A stretch of 64,000 nt of DNA from Zoroaster sp. YZ-2022 (GCA_029582265.1 CM055819.1:31845164-31909163); one strand, 5' to 3'. Shown: positions 36,491 through 51,400, numbered from the stretch's first letter. Notes: generated by a model from the letters alone, not told the origin. Numbers and translations: made by a program.

Positions 36491-39400
36491 GTAGCAACTT
36501 TACCTTATTACAGCCCTGGTCTTTCATGATTCCTGTCTTGCATCTATGGCAGGTTCGTATCTGAGCCTGGGACATCCTCTCCTCACTAAAACACACATAC
36601 AAAACCAATGAATCGTACAGAAGAGGCTTGCCAAGGCTACAATTTGAAATGTAAGCTTTAATGGTAGTATACACTTTTGGTAAGGGAGAAGGGCCAAAGT
36701 CATGGTACAGCCAAGCCTTTGAGAAACCCAGCCAGGCCCAGGCCCAGGCCCAGGCCCAGGCTATCTGGCCTCCTAATCTGTCTTTTGTAAGTCCTAATCC
36801 TGTAACAATTCAGTAACTACCAATCAACCTTCTGGAGGGCCTAGCCCAGGCAAGTAGAGCTCATTGTAATGGCTGCAGTTGTGACAGCTCAGGTGTCAGC
36901 CAAGTCTATGATAACAAAGAGCTATTTAAGATCTATTCATTAGTAAAGGTTTTTTTTAATGCTCAGCTAGGGGATTATATAGACCTGGGCAAGGCCTGGG
37001 CAAAGCCTGGCCTGGCCAGGCTTCTTAAAGGCTTGGCTGTACCATAACTTTGGCCCTCCTCCCTAAAATGTCTGTAAATGCCTTCTTTATGTCATGTTTA
37101 ACCCTCCTATGGTTTGACCTTTCAAAACCTTTCAAAATCTGCTTACTGGCAAAATGGCTATCAATAATGTATGAACCCTTTAAAACCCTCCAGAATTTGT
37201 TGCTACTGAACTACCACACCTTTCAATACCCTTTGAAAGGTATTGAAACATTTCAACACCAGTTTGTTCAGAGAGTTGTTTCACCTTTCGAAACCTTTCA
37301 TAGGTCCCTTTTGTCAGACAGTTTTCTCACCTTTCAAAACCCTTCAGTACAGCAAACTTGAAAGGTTTTGAAAGGTCTGACAATTCTATGGCAAACTGCA
37401 CTGTACATAGGAGGGTTAATGACTTATGACTTATTTTTCTACAAGGCAACGGGTGTGATTTGGCAAAAAAATAAAAAATCCTTAAAATGGGTAGCGGGCC
37501 TGGGTCTCCCTTTGGTCAAGAGGACAAAGCCCCCTTAACCTCCTGGCTGTTTAATTTTGGAGGATTTACAGACTCTCCACTCCCCACAAACAAGAAACTA
37601 CAGGTTTGGACACAATAGAGGCTACTTCTTTCTTTCCTTGGTAGCTACTTCTCTTCTTTCAAGAAAATTTGAGGGAAAGGGAGATTTGTAAAAAAAAATC
37701 CTGAAATCAGGAACAATCCTGAGAAATCACAGACCTGAAGGAAAATACAGCAATTATTTGACAAAAAGCTGGTAATAAACATCTTTACAGATACATTGCC
37801 AATGTGTTTTTGAAAGCACTGAGTATACAGTGCTATACACACGTCGGTGTAGGGCAAAATTAAATCAATTGTTTAACACCCGACGCAAGAATTTCATCAA
37901 ACTATACATATCGCGGCACCCGCTGCTATATTCTAGCCAGCCAATCGACATCGGGCAAGCTCGGTGGTCGAGAGGTTAAGACGTCTGCACTAGTAAGCAG
38001 GAGGTCATGGGTTCGAATCCCGCCCGAGTCGCCTGTGAAGTTTTTTTCCACAGACACTCGGAAAGCACCGAGTATACAGTGCTATACACACGTCGGTGTA
38101 GGGCAAAATTAAATTCAGCGATAATTCTACCTGCAATTTCAAGGCAATTATTTTTTCTCCTCTGCTGTTTTCCTTGAAGACAGGAAAATAGATCGTTACA
38201 AATTAAATATTTCACAAAATATAAGCCGAAAGGATGATTTAGCAGTATTTAAGATCAATGAATTTTAATTGGGGACTAATGTAGATTAATTTCCAGACTT
38301 AGTTGATGGAAATCATGTTTCTGACAAATATTATGCAAAATGTGTCACTTTCAAATATTTGTTTTCTTTTCTAGATGGGGAAAAAAAAAATGTTCAAATT
38401 AAAAACAAAATGCCGGAAATTGCTGGTGAAACAGTCAACAAAATAAGCAATGCATCTTTAAGGAATGAGTCATCTTACTAAGACACCCTGATGTTTGTCT
38501 CTGACTTCTTCTCAATCTCCTCACAACGTTTCCCAAAGTGATCAGACCAATCCTCCCCGCAGTGTCGACACGTCTCCTGAAAACAACGCACACAAGGAGA
38601 AAGTTGTTTAACCCTCCTACTATAGCTGCACTTTAGTGGCAAGTTGCTATAGAGGTCAAAAGCAGTCAACTGCCTGTTTTGACTGTTGACCCAAATGTGC
38701 ACACAGGGGCATTTTGGACTGATTTTTACTGTCATTTTGACCACCCTGAACAATACCAGACAATGCTTTTACCAGTCAAAAACAGTCGACTCATTTTGAC
38801 ATGTAAATGTACTTACTACACGTAAAGGTTTGACAGTGTTTGACTTTTTAAGTGCACTAGATATACCTTGGCAAGTATTTCAACATTTTGACTGATTTTG
38901 AGCCTTGTAGTAGTAGGAGAGTTAATCTCCAAAATGATAAGGAAACATTTCACAAATAGTGCATCTGAGTATAAGCTATTGGTTATTGTTTCATTTGCAG
39001 AGTTCATACAACAGACCTTTATCAAGCTACATGTTTCATTTGCAGAGTTCATACAACAGACTTTTATCAAGCTACATGTTTCATTTGCAGAGTTCATACA
39101 ATAGACCTTTATCAAGCTACAATCATTTCTGTCTGATTCCCTTTATGTTAGATTAGGGAGGAGGGCCAAAGTCATGGTACAGCCAAGCCTTTAAGAAACC
39201 CGGCCAGGCCTAGGCTTTGCCAAGACCTACAGGTCTATATAATCCCCTAGCTGAGCACAAAAGACCCTTTATTAACACTAACCCTCCCAAATCCTCTAAA
39301 TTCCTCTTTGCTAAAGTGAAGGATTTTGAAGGATTGAGGTTACATGCTACATAATCTTTGCTAAAGTGAAGGATTTTGGAGGATTGAGGTTATTAGGCAT

Positions 39401-42400
39401 ACTTGCCTTTCCATGGTACATATACATCCATGTTTGTTGTAGTGATTACAAGGTCAGTGCTTGGGTCAGTGGACACTGTTTATTGCTGCATGCATGGAGC
39501 AATAAACATGCTCCATGCATGCAGGGAGGGTACCTGGCCATGTACATGTATCACAGATTAGAAACACATGTGTGCATACATGTCATGTGCTTGCTTTACT
39601 ACTGAAGGATTTTGGAGGATTCAGGTTATGTATAAGCAAATGGGCCGAGGGAGTTAGGGCTAATGAACACATCTCAAATAGCTCTTATTGTTAACACAGA
39701 CTTGACTGACACCTCAGCTGTCTTCTGTTCACAACTGCAGCCATTATTATGAGCTCTACTTGGCTGGGCTAGGCCCTCCAGAAGGTTGATTGATAGCTAC
39801 AAAATCGTTACAGGATTAGGACTCACAAAAGACAGATTAGGAGGCCAGGTGGCCCAGGCTTGGCCAGGCTTCTAAAAGGTTTGGCTGTACCATGACTTTG
39901 GCCCTTCTCCCTTAGAGCGCTAACTCTCAATGCTTACAAGGGACCAGACTATTTTCCCTACCAGCCTCGGTTTGGTCACATGGTGTTGTATTGAAGAAAA
40001 AACAAGACAGCTACAATGTGATAAACGGTCAATTCTGACAAAAAAGGTCAATTCTGACACAAAAGGTCAATTGACACAAAAGGTCAATTCTGACACAAAA
40101 GGTCAATTGAGACACAAAAGGTCAATTCTGACACAAAAGGTCAACAGGAGAAAACTATTAAATGACTTTTTTTTAAATCATTTTTAGCAAGAAAAGTCAA
40201 GTCAGTGTTCTCATTACAGAGATATGTCCATTTATTCAGGGTTTTTTTTTGTTTACATCTTTAGGCCAAAAAAAAAAGCCTCCAGTTTCTGGTCATTTGG
40301 CTTCAAATTCAGTGCCGTGACACGCATTTTTTTTTTTGGTAATCTTTTTTTTAGCCAACAGGGAAATAAGCGGGGACCAAATTTCCTATATAGAAAGTAT
40401 GGTGGCTAAGAGAGGCCTCACAAATCGGGCAAACATTCATACCCCTATGTGAAAAAGTCATTTAAAGCACAGCACGGCAGAATTCCAATAGGCGCTGTGG
40501 CAGCTTCGTTTCAATACTGGAAAGATATATATAATCTTGTATCTGTAACAATGTAAACACAATCTTATCTGCTGTACCTTCATACATGTAGTGTTCTGGC
40601 ACTTGAAGACTTTATCCCCTGAATCCAAAACAGCGGCAAAGTCACAGTTTGGGCATCTGACCAAGCCTTCCATACTGGCCGACTGAATTGATTCTTCCTG
40701 GAGTCGCTCATCATACTTGGCAAGATCAATGGAGGTTAAGCACTTCTCTAATTGAACTGAGGGAAACAAGTCAAATAAAATTTGAAAAGAATTGAAGGTG
40801 CAATGTTGTCCCTACTGTCTTGCTTGTATTGTCCACCGATCCAGTCACTGTCTGCCTTTGTGACATATACTGCAATTTTGCTACATTGGTGGTTGATATC
40901 TATTACAGTTTAAAAATATGTTTAATGTCTTATTGGATTGAAATCACTTTAACCCTCCTACTATAGCTGAACGTTAGTGGCAAGTAGCTATAGTGGTCAA
41001 AATCAGTCAACTGACTGTTTTGACTGTTGACCCAAATGTGCACACAGGGGCATTTTTGACAATTTTTTTTACTGTCATTTTGACCACCCTGAACAATACC
41101 AGACAATGCTTTTACTAGTCAAAAACGGTTGATTACATTTTGACCTGTAAATGTACTTACTACATGTAAGGTTTGACAGTGTTTGACTTTTAAGTGCACT
41201 ATATGACATAAAACGGGCCACTTTGCATCCGTCACGTTAGCAGTTTTTCCAATGGTTGTTATTTATTTTTAACTACCTGAAACTGACCAAAAAGTGTTTC
41301 AACATGTGAATGGACATGCAGGCTTATACTAGAACTAATTTGAGTTGATTTATTTATTTACTTTTTTTTTATAATATTTTTTTACCCTCAAATTTCCATA
41401 GAAATTGGACGGAAATAGTTACCTCACTTTTCCGTCCATTTGTTGATGGAAATTTTAGGGTAATTAAAAAAATAACAGTAGTAATCAACTCAAATTATCT
41501 TTAGGATAAGCATGCATGTCTATTCAAATGTTGAAATTATTTTTGGGTGGTTTCAGATATTAAAAAAAAAATTACAACCATTAGAAAAACTGCTAACGTG
41601 ACGGTAGGAAAGTGGCCCCCTTTATTGTGTTTTATGTCATATATACCTTGGCAAGTATATCAACATTTTTGACTGATTTTGACCCTTGTTGTCACAGAAG
41701 GGTTAATGGCAGCATGAGAGAAAGTAATCTACCATTAAACAAAAATACCAGTGGTTACAACTTTATTCTTCCATGGTACTCATATTGGGTGAGTTTCTAA
41801 ATACAAATGCCGGTGTAGTTTTTAACACCTTAAAGGTCCTATGAAATGGTAATTTTTCACACTACATTTTTGGGGCTTAATATATGGTTTTGTATTAATA
41901 AAACATAATACTTACTATTTTTATAAGTTTGTCATGAGTTATAACAATTTAATTTGTCCCCAAAATTTGTGTTGTCCCTTTTGATATCGCATTTCGTGAC
42001 GTAGACCTAGGCACCGAATGACAAAGGACATTGACAATGCACATTCCTGACCATTATGCTCTGGTAAGCTTCACTGCAGCCGTCCAAACAAATTCGTTGA
42101 TATTTTGGATCTGATGGGAATCTGTGCAGACTGAAACCATTCTTTAGAAGTGTTGCTGTAATCAGCAACAATACACCTTGGCGGCATAACAACATTCATA
42201 TGTATCATTCATATGTATCGATCGATGCGCCCCAACAAACAGCATGTTCCTAGGTCTACGTCACAAATTTGTCCCCTTTTAGGGGCGCGGGTTCATCCCA
42301 AATTTTTATTTTTTATTTTTTTGCGATGTAAATCTCCAATAGATTTTTTTTTAAATTGCATTTATAGGTTAATGTGTGCATATTTTATAATTTACAATGG

Positions 42401-45400
42401 AAAAAATTTCTAATTCATAGGACCTTTAATAGCAGTGACAGAATTGTGAGAGTAGCTTGAACACTTTTGAAATAAATCAATATTTACGGAACGATGTTGT
42501 TATATAGGACATGAGTAAACAAAAAGTGGTCAAAATACCAGTCGCTAGTAGAACATGGGAGAAGCAAAACACTGTTATAGTATGCCTCTGATCATTCCAG
42601 AGGCATTAGTGATTGTGCAGTTTTAAAAAAATCCACGTAAATTTAATGGGGCCGCTGTTGTGAACAGCGTTGGGGTGAAATCTATAGTTCTGAGCATTTG
42701 CTTTGCTTTCCTTTTATTGCTTAAATCTTGAAAATCCGGAGGATCACAACATTGCGATTTGTAAAAATCTGAAAATCCGGACAAATCACACCACTTACTA
42801 TATCATCAAAAACATTCAATTTCATTGTAACAATTTGTCTTTCCTATGACTACAGGGGCAAAGATGGTGGGGGGGGGGGGGGAATGAAGGAATAAAAATA
42901 CCTCGAGAGAGTGGAACACTGAAGTAATGACATCATGTAACAACATCACTGAATCATTTTGTGCGTGATGCATCATACAACAATAACGAAACAAAGATTG
43001 CAAAGAACCAGCTTCCATGATAACATGAAATGACTCTTACAGCTTTCTTGGAATAATGGGTGGGGTTGGCTTGGGGTGGGTCATCACCTCTCTGATAGGT
43101 ACATTCACACCCATCCGTCATACACATCAAGAGTGCTTTGCCCTGTCCGTATACAGCTTGCTTAGCGTACTCCCGAAGACACGATGCACAGAAGAGATGA
43201 CCGTCGAAACACTGTACCATATTCTCAAAGGGAACTTCACCATAGCAGCAACCGCATTCAATCAACTGACCCTCCTGTCAACATAATCATTTCAGATATT
43301 TAACTCTTTCCTACCGGCGCGCCGATTTAACGGCTCACGCGTATTCAATCAACTGACCCTCCTGTCAACATAATCATTTCAGATATTTAACTCTTTCCTA
43401 CCGGCGCGCCGATTTAACGGCTCACGCGTATTCAATCAACTGACCCTCCTGTCAACATAATCATTTCAGATATTTAACTCTTTCCTACGGTAGCGCCCGA
43501 TTTAACGGACTCACGCCGTATTCAATCAACTGACCCTCCTGTCAACATAATCATTTCAGATATTTAACTCTTTCCTACCGGTAGCGCCGATTTAACGGCT
43601 CACGCGTATTCAATCAACTGACCCTCCTGTCAACATAATCATTTCAGATATTTAACTCTTTCCTGCCGGCGCGCCGATTTAACGGCTCACGCGCGCACCG
43701 TATTTGGACGACAAGCCGATTTATCGGCTTGACCTGACGTACCTGACAACGGGTCTTGTTTTGACTTGTTTTGACAACAGAATGTGCAACTAACCAATAC
43801 GAATTCGAGGTCATGCACTCCCAATGCAAATTAGCTAATAAATATTGATTATTGACAACGAGCACAGACGAAATACTACTCTGAGAGCTCCGATTGTGTT
43901 CATTGTTAACTTTAAGTACACAGGCAGTTTACACACACATTGTATTTAAAAATGACAGCCTCCATGAAACTCACAACAAACGATGTGCAACGTACGCTAT
44001 TTTCTTGGAATTATAACGTGGGCAGTACTGATGGAGATGATGATGATGGTGACAATGTTGACTTTGAACACCCTGACAGTGACAGAAGTTTTGATTTTCA
44101 GGGTCGTATGTACCGATTGCAATAACGAATTGTGCTCATAGGACCAGTAATAAGGCGAGTAACAACAGATATTACACATAATACTAATGATTCTACCAGC
44201 TGTCCAAATATTAACAAATTATTAATAATTTCCACACCAGAACTTGTTTACATTATTGCATAACGGAAACAATATACAGCACATGTATGTTGTATGAAGG
44301 TTGCAAATTATGATTTTTGTTATATAAACAGGGGGTTACAAAGCATTATAGGTAATATTATTATGCCCCGACATATTCTGACATAAACAAACCACTTTTG
44401 TTTATCATACAATGCATATTTGAAGACTTTCAAGCAATAACTTTATTGATATTTATTGATATTTATTCCGAGGAACGATAAATATAAGTTTATATTTGGA
44501 TGTCTGCAATGCATTATGGGTAATCCCAAGATGATCCCAATCTCAATATTCACACCCAGTGAGTCATAACCTTTATTTTGATACCTTATTCTCTTCAATT
44601 GGCAAAAGATAAACAAATTATTCATTATTTCCACACTTGACCTTGGTTGTTTATAGTATCAAATTACAATAATAAAAAACAATTCCGTCCATACACGTGA
44701 AATAATTCCGGGTAGAAAGAGTTAAAGTGTCTGTTAATGCATCCATACCTTATATATAATTTTCAGGGATGTTTTTTACTTGACAAAAGTTTAAAAAAAT
44801 AAAAATAAAAAAAAATAATAAAAAGGTCTTTGGTCTAGAGGACAAAGCCCCCTGAACCTCCTGGATATTTAATTTTGAATGAATTACAGACTCTCCACAT
44901 CCCCACAAACAAGAAACTATAGGTTTGGGCACAATACAGGCTACTTCTTTCTTTCCTTGGTGGCTAATTCTCTTCTTTCAAGAAGACTTTGAGGCAAAGG
45001 GAGATTTGTAAAAAAATCCCGAGAAATCACATGCCTGAAGTTTGGAAATTATTTCTTAAATTTTACTATAAAAAAAACTTGATCTTGTACCTGTATATCA
45101 GCAAAGGCACATGATTGATAGTTACAATTGTCATGTAAAACTAAAACCTTATTAGTTAATCCTTGGTTAAGACGTCTGCACTAGTAAGCAGGAGGTCGTG
45201 GGTTCGAATCCTGCCCGAGTCGCCTGTGTAGTTTTTTCACAGACACTCGGAAAGCACCGAGTATACAGTGCTATACACACGTTGGTGTAGGGCAAAATTG
45301 AATCAATTGTTTATCTCCCGACGCAAGAATTTCACCAACCTATATATATATCGCAGAACCCGCTGCTATATGGGATTCTAGCCGGCCAATTGCCATCGGG

Positions 45401-48400
45401 TAAGCTCGGTGGTCGAGAGGTTAAGACGTCTGCACTAGTAAGCAGGAGGTCGTGGGTTCGAATCCCGCCCGAGTTGCCTGTGTAGTTTTTTCACAGACAC
45501 TCGGAAAGCACTGAGTATACAGTGCTATACACACATCGGTGTAGGACAAAATTAAATCAATAATCCTTGTTTCACTGACAGACTGGATTGGTCTATTACA
45601 AAAAAAATCAAAACGGCACTAAGATACTCACCGCTTCATACTCATTTTCATTCATGCTCAAAGCCAACATCCAATCTTTCTCCTGTAACAAATAAAAAGC
45701 ATGGTCAATTAGCCACAGACAAACAAACAGAAGAGCAAAGGAGACATTATGAGAGCAACAGATAACGAGGCAGTAATGTCTCCAATTCCTTACCATTGCA
45801 CTGTTCTTGGTATACTCCTTGTAGCATTCTATCTCACTCTGTAAACCTGGTGTCATCTTCATAACATTTATGTTATTTCTCCTTCCCTTCAATACTTGAA
45901 TGGTAACCAGCGGTTTGGTCTCCTTTCCCCGTTTGTCTAAAGGAAAAAAAGAAAACAGAAGCATAATTCAAGCTCCTGCAGACTACTGATTAGGCCCCCC
46001 CAAAAAAGTCTCCTGTTTCTGGTCATAGGTCGGCTTTAAAATCAGTGCGGTGATGCGTTTTTTTTTTTTTAACCAACCAGTGAAATATGTGATACATGTA
46101 TACGCGGTTATTGGAACCAGACCAAATTTCCCATACACAAAATATGGTCGCTAAGAGAGGCTACACTAATTGGGCAAATGTTCATATCCCATTGTGAACA
46201 AGTTGTTCAAAACACAGTGCAGCACAAATTCCAATTGATCCAGCAATTGAACATCGTTTCACAGCCCCCCCAAAAAAGAAGAAAACGTGCAGGTCTATGG
46301 TGATGTGCCAGACACCAGATACTGGAGACTTTTTTTGGGGGGGGGGGGGGGAGCCGAGAGCTCTGACAAGTATCCAGTGATTATATCTGTGGCTCTAACC
46401 TTTCAAAGTGATGTTGACTTTTACTTTACGCTGTTCGTATGTAGAACTCCTTAAATGTGTCAGAACTTCTCGTAACTTCTCGCTGGTGGAGAGTATTTCC
46501 TCTAGACACACTCTAGTTGGCGCGTAGTGACAGTTGTGAAATAACAACACTGTTTTCAGGGTATCTGCAGCCAACTGTAAATGGATAACAAAGATGGAGA
46601 GAGATGGTTTCATTTTTACAAATCCGGATGGCAAATGTGATGTCATGTGGAACGCTATGGTATGTGGAGTGCCATGGTCGAGCGGTTTAGTGCGTCGGAT
46701 TTGTGTTCTGATGGCTGAGTCGTCAGAATGTGGGTTCGAATCCCAACTGCGACCATGGTGCTTGTGTCCTTGAGCACGACACTTTACCATAATTGCTTCT
46801 CTCCACCCAGGAGTAAATGGGTACCTGTGAGGGCAGAGTTGGTTGTTGTGTTTGATTAGCCCTATATGCGCCGAAGTGGCAGCAATTGAGCTGTATACTC
46901 CCCAGGAAGATGAGATGGTTTCAGGAATGATTTATGAGGCTGATGAGAAGGGGTAATAATGTAATGCGCCTTGAGCACCAGTTTGGTGGATACGTGCGCT
47001 ATATAAGTCTACATTATTATTATTATTATTATTATTATTACATTTATCCTAGGTTATTCATTTCAGACAATTGTTCCTGAGATTACTAGAAGTCATGAAA
47101 ATTTGCCTTCTGCATTTGGGTCAGGAATTCTTTACATTTTTAACATAAACCAGACAAATCAGGCTTAACCCTAACAACCCCAAACCTATCAAATTCCAAC
47201 GGCTGGCTGTGCTGTATTTTGATGGACTCTGTACTGTTATAGCCCAGCCAGGGATAATTTGTGACCCGCTCTGTGCAAATGAGTCGCATGTCGCATCATG
47301 CGTTTACACGTAATGGGCGATTGAATGTTGAGAGGGTGATTTTTTTTTTTTTAATCTGATTTTGGGTTTTCATGTTTGTTGACATCATTAGAATCTAAAT
47401 TTTCATAATATATTCATCAATGATTTTAATGAGTAGGTTGTTTCATTTCTGTCATTTGTTTTCCTTTCGAATGCTTGTTTTCCTAAGAATTCAATTGTGT
47501 AAATTATGCAAATTATTGATTATTAAAAATGGCATATCTCCATAATGCAATACGTCACACACCTCTAACATATACCAAATTAAAGCTGATGATGTACTCT
47601 TTCCAGCGACATATAAATCTCAATTTTTCAAATTTGCGACCTGTGACTCATTTTCACAGAGCGAGTCACATTTCCGTAATTTCCTGCGTATAAGACGCGG
47701 CTTATCTGACTTTTAAAGGTACGAAAACGTCACTGCGTCTTATCTAACGGTGCGCCTTATCTGGTGTCGCTTGAGATCAAAGTGATGATTACCGCTTGTG
47801 TAACTTTCGGTGGACCTCAACCTAACAAAGCGGCCGTGTTTTCCAATGAAGGTCGTTAGCGCAAGATTTTCATGCATTCATTCACCGTAAATAATACTCA
47901 CGAAAGACCTCACTCGTGTGTGACGTACCAAAAGCAGAATTCCCCTGTTTCTAAAAATAGCATGCCCAACATCGCATTACCCGATCGCGCATTTTTATCT
48001 ACAACGCTTTCTAATGACTAAGTCTCTATGCGATGTGTGCAAGGTTGTCAACTTTTGCCGTGTCTGTTTTTCACCTCGATTATTAATCACAGTGTATTAC
48101 GCACAACACCGCGGGATCACTTGGGCCGCAACCAGACTACTTTCCTAGTACGACGCGCGCGTGGTGGTGGCGGCATGGTCGTGCTATAGCGCTTCTGGCA
48201 TGCACTGCACTACTGAGCGGTCATGGTGCGCCTTATACGGCGGTGCGCCTTGTACGTTGACACTTTAATCACATTCCCCCGATTCTGGGGTAATGCGCCT
48301 TATACACCGAGCGTCTTATACGCAGGAAATTACGGTACATGGGGCCAGGTGTCCCAATTCCAGCAGTTCAATAATTGGGTGGTGGTGTTACTACATGGTG

Positions 48401-51400
48401 TTTGATTTTGGTGGATTCAGGAAAGGTTCTTAACCAGTTCGCGTCGGAGGCCGTGTATACACGCAATTTTTTTTTGCACCACGGATCGGAGAGCGTCTAT
48501 ACACGTCAGAGGAAACTCCGGAATATTTGTATGCGTGCTCGATTGACGTGGCAACGAGCCGAGTGTACAGTGACATGCTCGGTAGACGTGGCCACGCGCT
48601 GTGGAAGCTTCCATTAACGTGTTTGTGTGGGGAAAAGAAACCCGCACAGGGGCCCAGAAAAACTTTTTTATTCCCGACGCGAACTGGTTAATAGCCACCA
48701 CAGCTTGGGGGTTATGGTTCAGAAGAGATTACCGAGTGTTCACTTCCATTTTAACCATAAGAAATTAACTAAACATTTTGCATTGTTATTGATTTCGTTA
48801 GGTTGTACTGTGAGATACTCTAAGATGACAATACCATTCTGAAATCATTCTGTAACTGCCACATCACTTCCGCATAGGGTGTTGATGCATGTAACTTGAA
48901 GTAGTCCTTCATGTAGTCAACTTTGTTCTGTGAAATCAAAGAAAAAAAGGACTTGTTAGATTACTTGTTAGGTGATTGTACACCTTTGCAAAATATGATT
49001 GACATCATCGATGATAATTTGATTGAACCGGAAGTTGACACGAACACCATGTGTTTGTTCTAACACTTGAGCTCTAGTTTTATTTAAAACAGCTGTAAAA
49101 CATAGTTTACTGTGCATAATAAGGCATACGTATTAGGGCTGTGCATTTTCGGATATTTTTGGAACTGGATACCCGAAATCAGGAAACTTCGGATAACCGG
49201 ATACCCGTTTTCATTTATGTTGAAAACATGCCTCCAGTGGTGTACAAATACATGTACTGTAAATGGTAACAAATTGACTTTTATAATACAGAGGATACCA
49301 CATTTAAATTGATCTTTTCTTTATTGGAGTACAATCTCTTGAACTTAAAGATAATTATCTGTAAAAGTGTAAACATTACATTGTTCAAGAGTCACAGATT
49401 TCTGTTCGCACTGCTCAAATGTTAAATGGAACCGGGTAATGACCGTTTCGGTTGGGTATCCCGATACCCGAATATCCGGCACAGCCCTAATACGTATAGA
49501 CCATGTGCAGTTGACGTCATCAGACTACACGTAATGGTTTGGTGATGACCTGTGTGTCTGCCAGTTGTTACAACTAGCCGGCTCGCAAAGCGCAACGTAG
49601 CATTGAGCCAAAGAGTGTATGAGTTTATTTTGCGTCATGCTGACTCATATGCTTAGTTTTTTTTGGAACCGATGAAAAACGTCAAGTCAAGTGGCACGTT
49701 TTTCTTTATAAGGAGATGATCACCAAATGAAGCCACTTCCCAAGCATGTCGCTGATCTATGACATAGTTGCACAAAGTCTATAGGTTAAAAATTGAGACA
49801 ACATACTAACCTCAGTTTCACTATCTGTTGTTCTGGAAGAGTTGGGTGCTTCTTGTTTCTTGATTCTAGGGTAAAAGTTATTCTCAAGGAGGTGATTACA
49901 CATCTCATTGACAGGTGACGGGTGGTCTTGGAACTCCTTCAGTTTAGTGGAGACGTAACCTGGCTCTGCATCAGGGAAGAGCGTCAGCTGCAAATGGCAA
50001 TAGTGCATAACCATTTTAACTTTAATCAACTGATAATTTAGCTTTTTTTTTCACCGATTTACGCTCCACTAAGTTGTGTCTTGTACAAGTGTTTGCGAGT
50101 AACCTTGTAACACAGCCTTTGATAAAGAGGGTCAAACATAAGGACACCAAATATGTTTATACTCCCTTCTGGTTGGTAAGCAGTTTGCAACAGCTAATTC
50201 TTTTATTTCTTTATTTTCTTCTTGAACTGCGTAATTTACAAAATATTTTTCAAAAACATTAAAAAAATTTTTTTTTATAATGTACACCTACTTGAGGTGT
50301 GGAAAATGTTTAGCAATAGTGTACTCGGGTGAATCTTCCTTTAATAGTGATTCCATTAACCCTAACCCCTTAGGGATTTTGGCTAGAAACCATCCCAAAT
50401 AGTCTGAATTGGTACACTAGCAAATGCAAAGCATCCATGGCTTGGCTATACACAGTCCTGAATCCAACAAAAAGCAGCCGATGGAGTCTGATGGATTTGG
50501 TACACATGGCTACATGCTCTATTCACTAGGCTATACTGTGGAGTACTGAATCCATCAAAATCAGGCAAAACCAGGAGAAGGATTTTGGAGGATTTGAGGT
50601 AGTTAGGGTTAAAGTAATCTGAACACTCTCTCAAAAGAAAACTATTCTTTCACAGCAACAGGTCAAATCCCTACCCAAAAAAGAAGATAAATGTAACTTA
50701 CCACTTCTGTTGTCATCAGTTCAATGTTATTCCCACTTCCAGGTTGGTTCACCTGACCAGGAGCCTGTGCTGGGGGCTGTTGTATGATGACTGGTGGGGC
50801 TTGGACTCCCAGGGGTTGTATCACTGGCTGTGGCTGAGGGAGGGGTACCTGGGGTAGGGGGACATCTCTCTGGGCGGCCTGATTAGGGTCTGCCTCTGGA
50901 TAATGTTGTTGATTGTGTGGACCAGGAGGTAGGGCTTGGATTCCCATGGGTTGTATCACTGGCTGTGGCTGAGGGATGGGTACCTGATGGATGAGTACCT
51001 GAGGAATGGGTACCTGAGGAATGGGTACCTGAGGGATGGGTACCTGAGGGATGGGTACCTGAGGGATGGGTACCTGAGGGATGGGTACCTGAGGGATGGG
51101 TACCTGAGGGATGGGTACCTGAGGGATGGGTACCTGAGGGATGGGTACCTGGGGTAGGGGGACATCTCTCTGGGTGGCATCTCTCTGGGCGGCATCTCTC
51201 TGGGCGGCCTGATTCGGGGCTGCCTCTGGATAATGTTGTTGTTGATGATTGTGTGGACCAGGAGGTAGGGCTTGGATTCCCATGGGTTGTATCACTGGCT
51301 GTGGCTGAGGGAGGGGTACCTGGGGTACCTGGGGTAGGGGGACATCTCTCTGGGCGGCCTGATTCGGGGCTGCCTCTGGATGATGTTGTTGTTGATTGTG

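Larger units (their letters stand above)
47164..48720. repeat. Old TTAA-type MITE broken by three later MITEs
   Basis: TTAACCCTAACAACCCC at 47164 starts an element related to 18761-19030. Its sequence is interrupted at 47261-47669, 47676-48335 and 48430-48691 and resumes between them (47670-47675, 48336-48429). The pieces between the inserts contain CATGGTGTTTGATTTTGGTG and TGGATTCAGGAAAGGTTC. The right end is not clear. Confidence 0.6.

Noticed and set aside
37955..38035. Functional tRNA gene (also 45170, 45424, 46670, 23400)
   Set aside because: A- and B-boxes are present, but the sequence continues into conserved SINE bodies and tails and recurs as dispersed copies; no complete cloverleaf was confirmed.
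38459..38475. Earlier exon 12 donor (AGG|gtgtct) of RNF216
   Set aside because: It would break the frame into exon 13. The gtaaga donor 8 nt further keeps phase and gives the conserved EERM junction.
43952..44125. Independent host gene encoding a small acidic protein
   Set aside because: It lies within TTAA terminal inverted repeats and stops after 57 residues; a transposase remnant is more likely.
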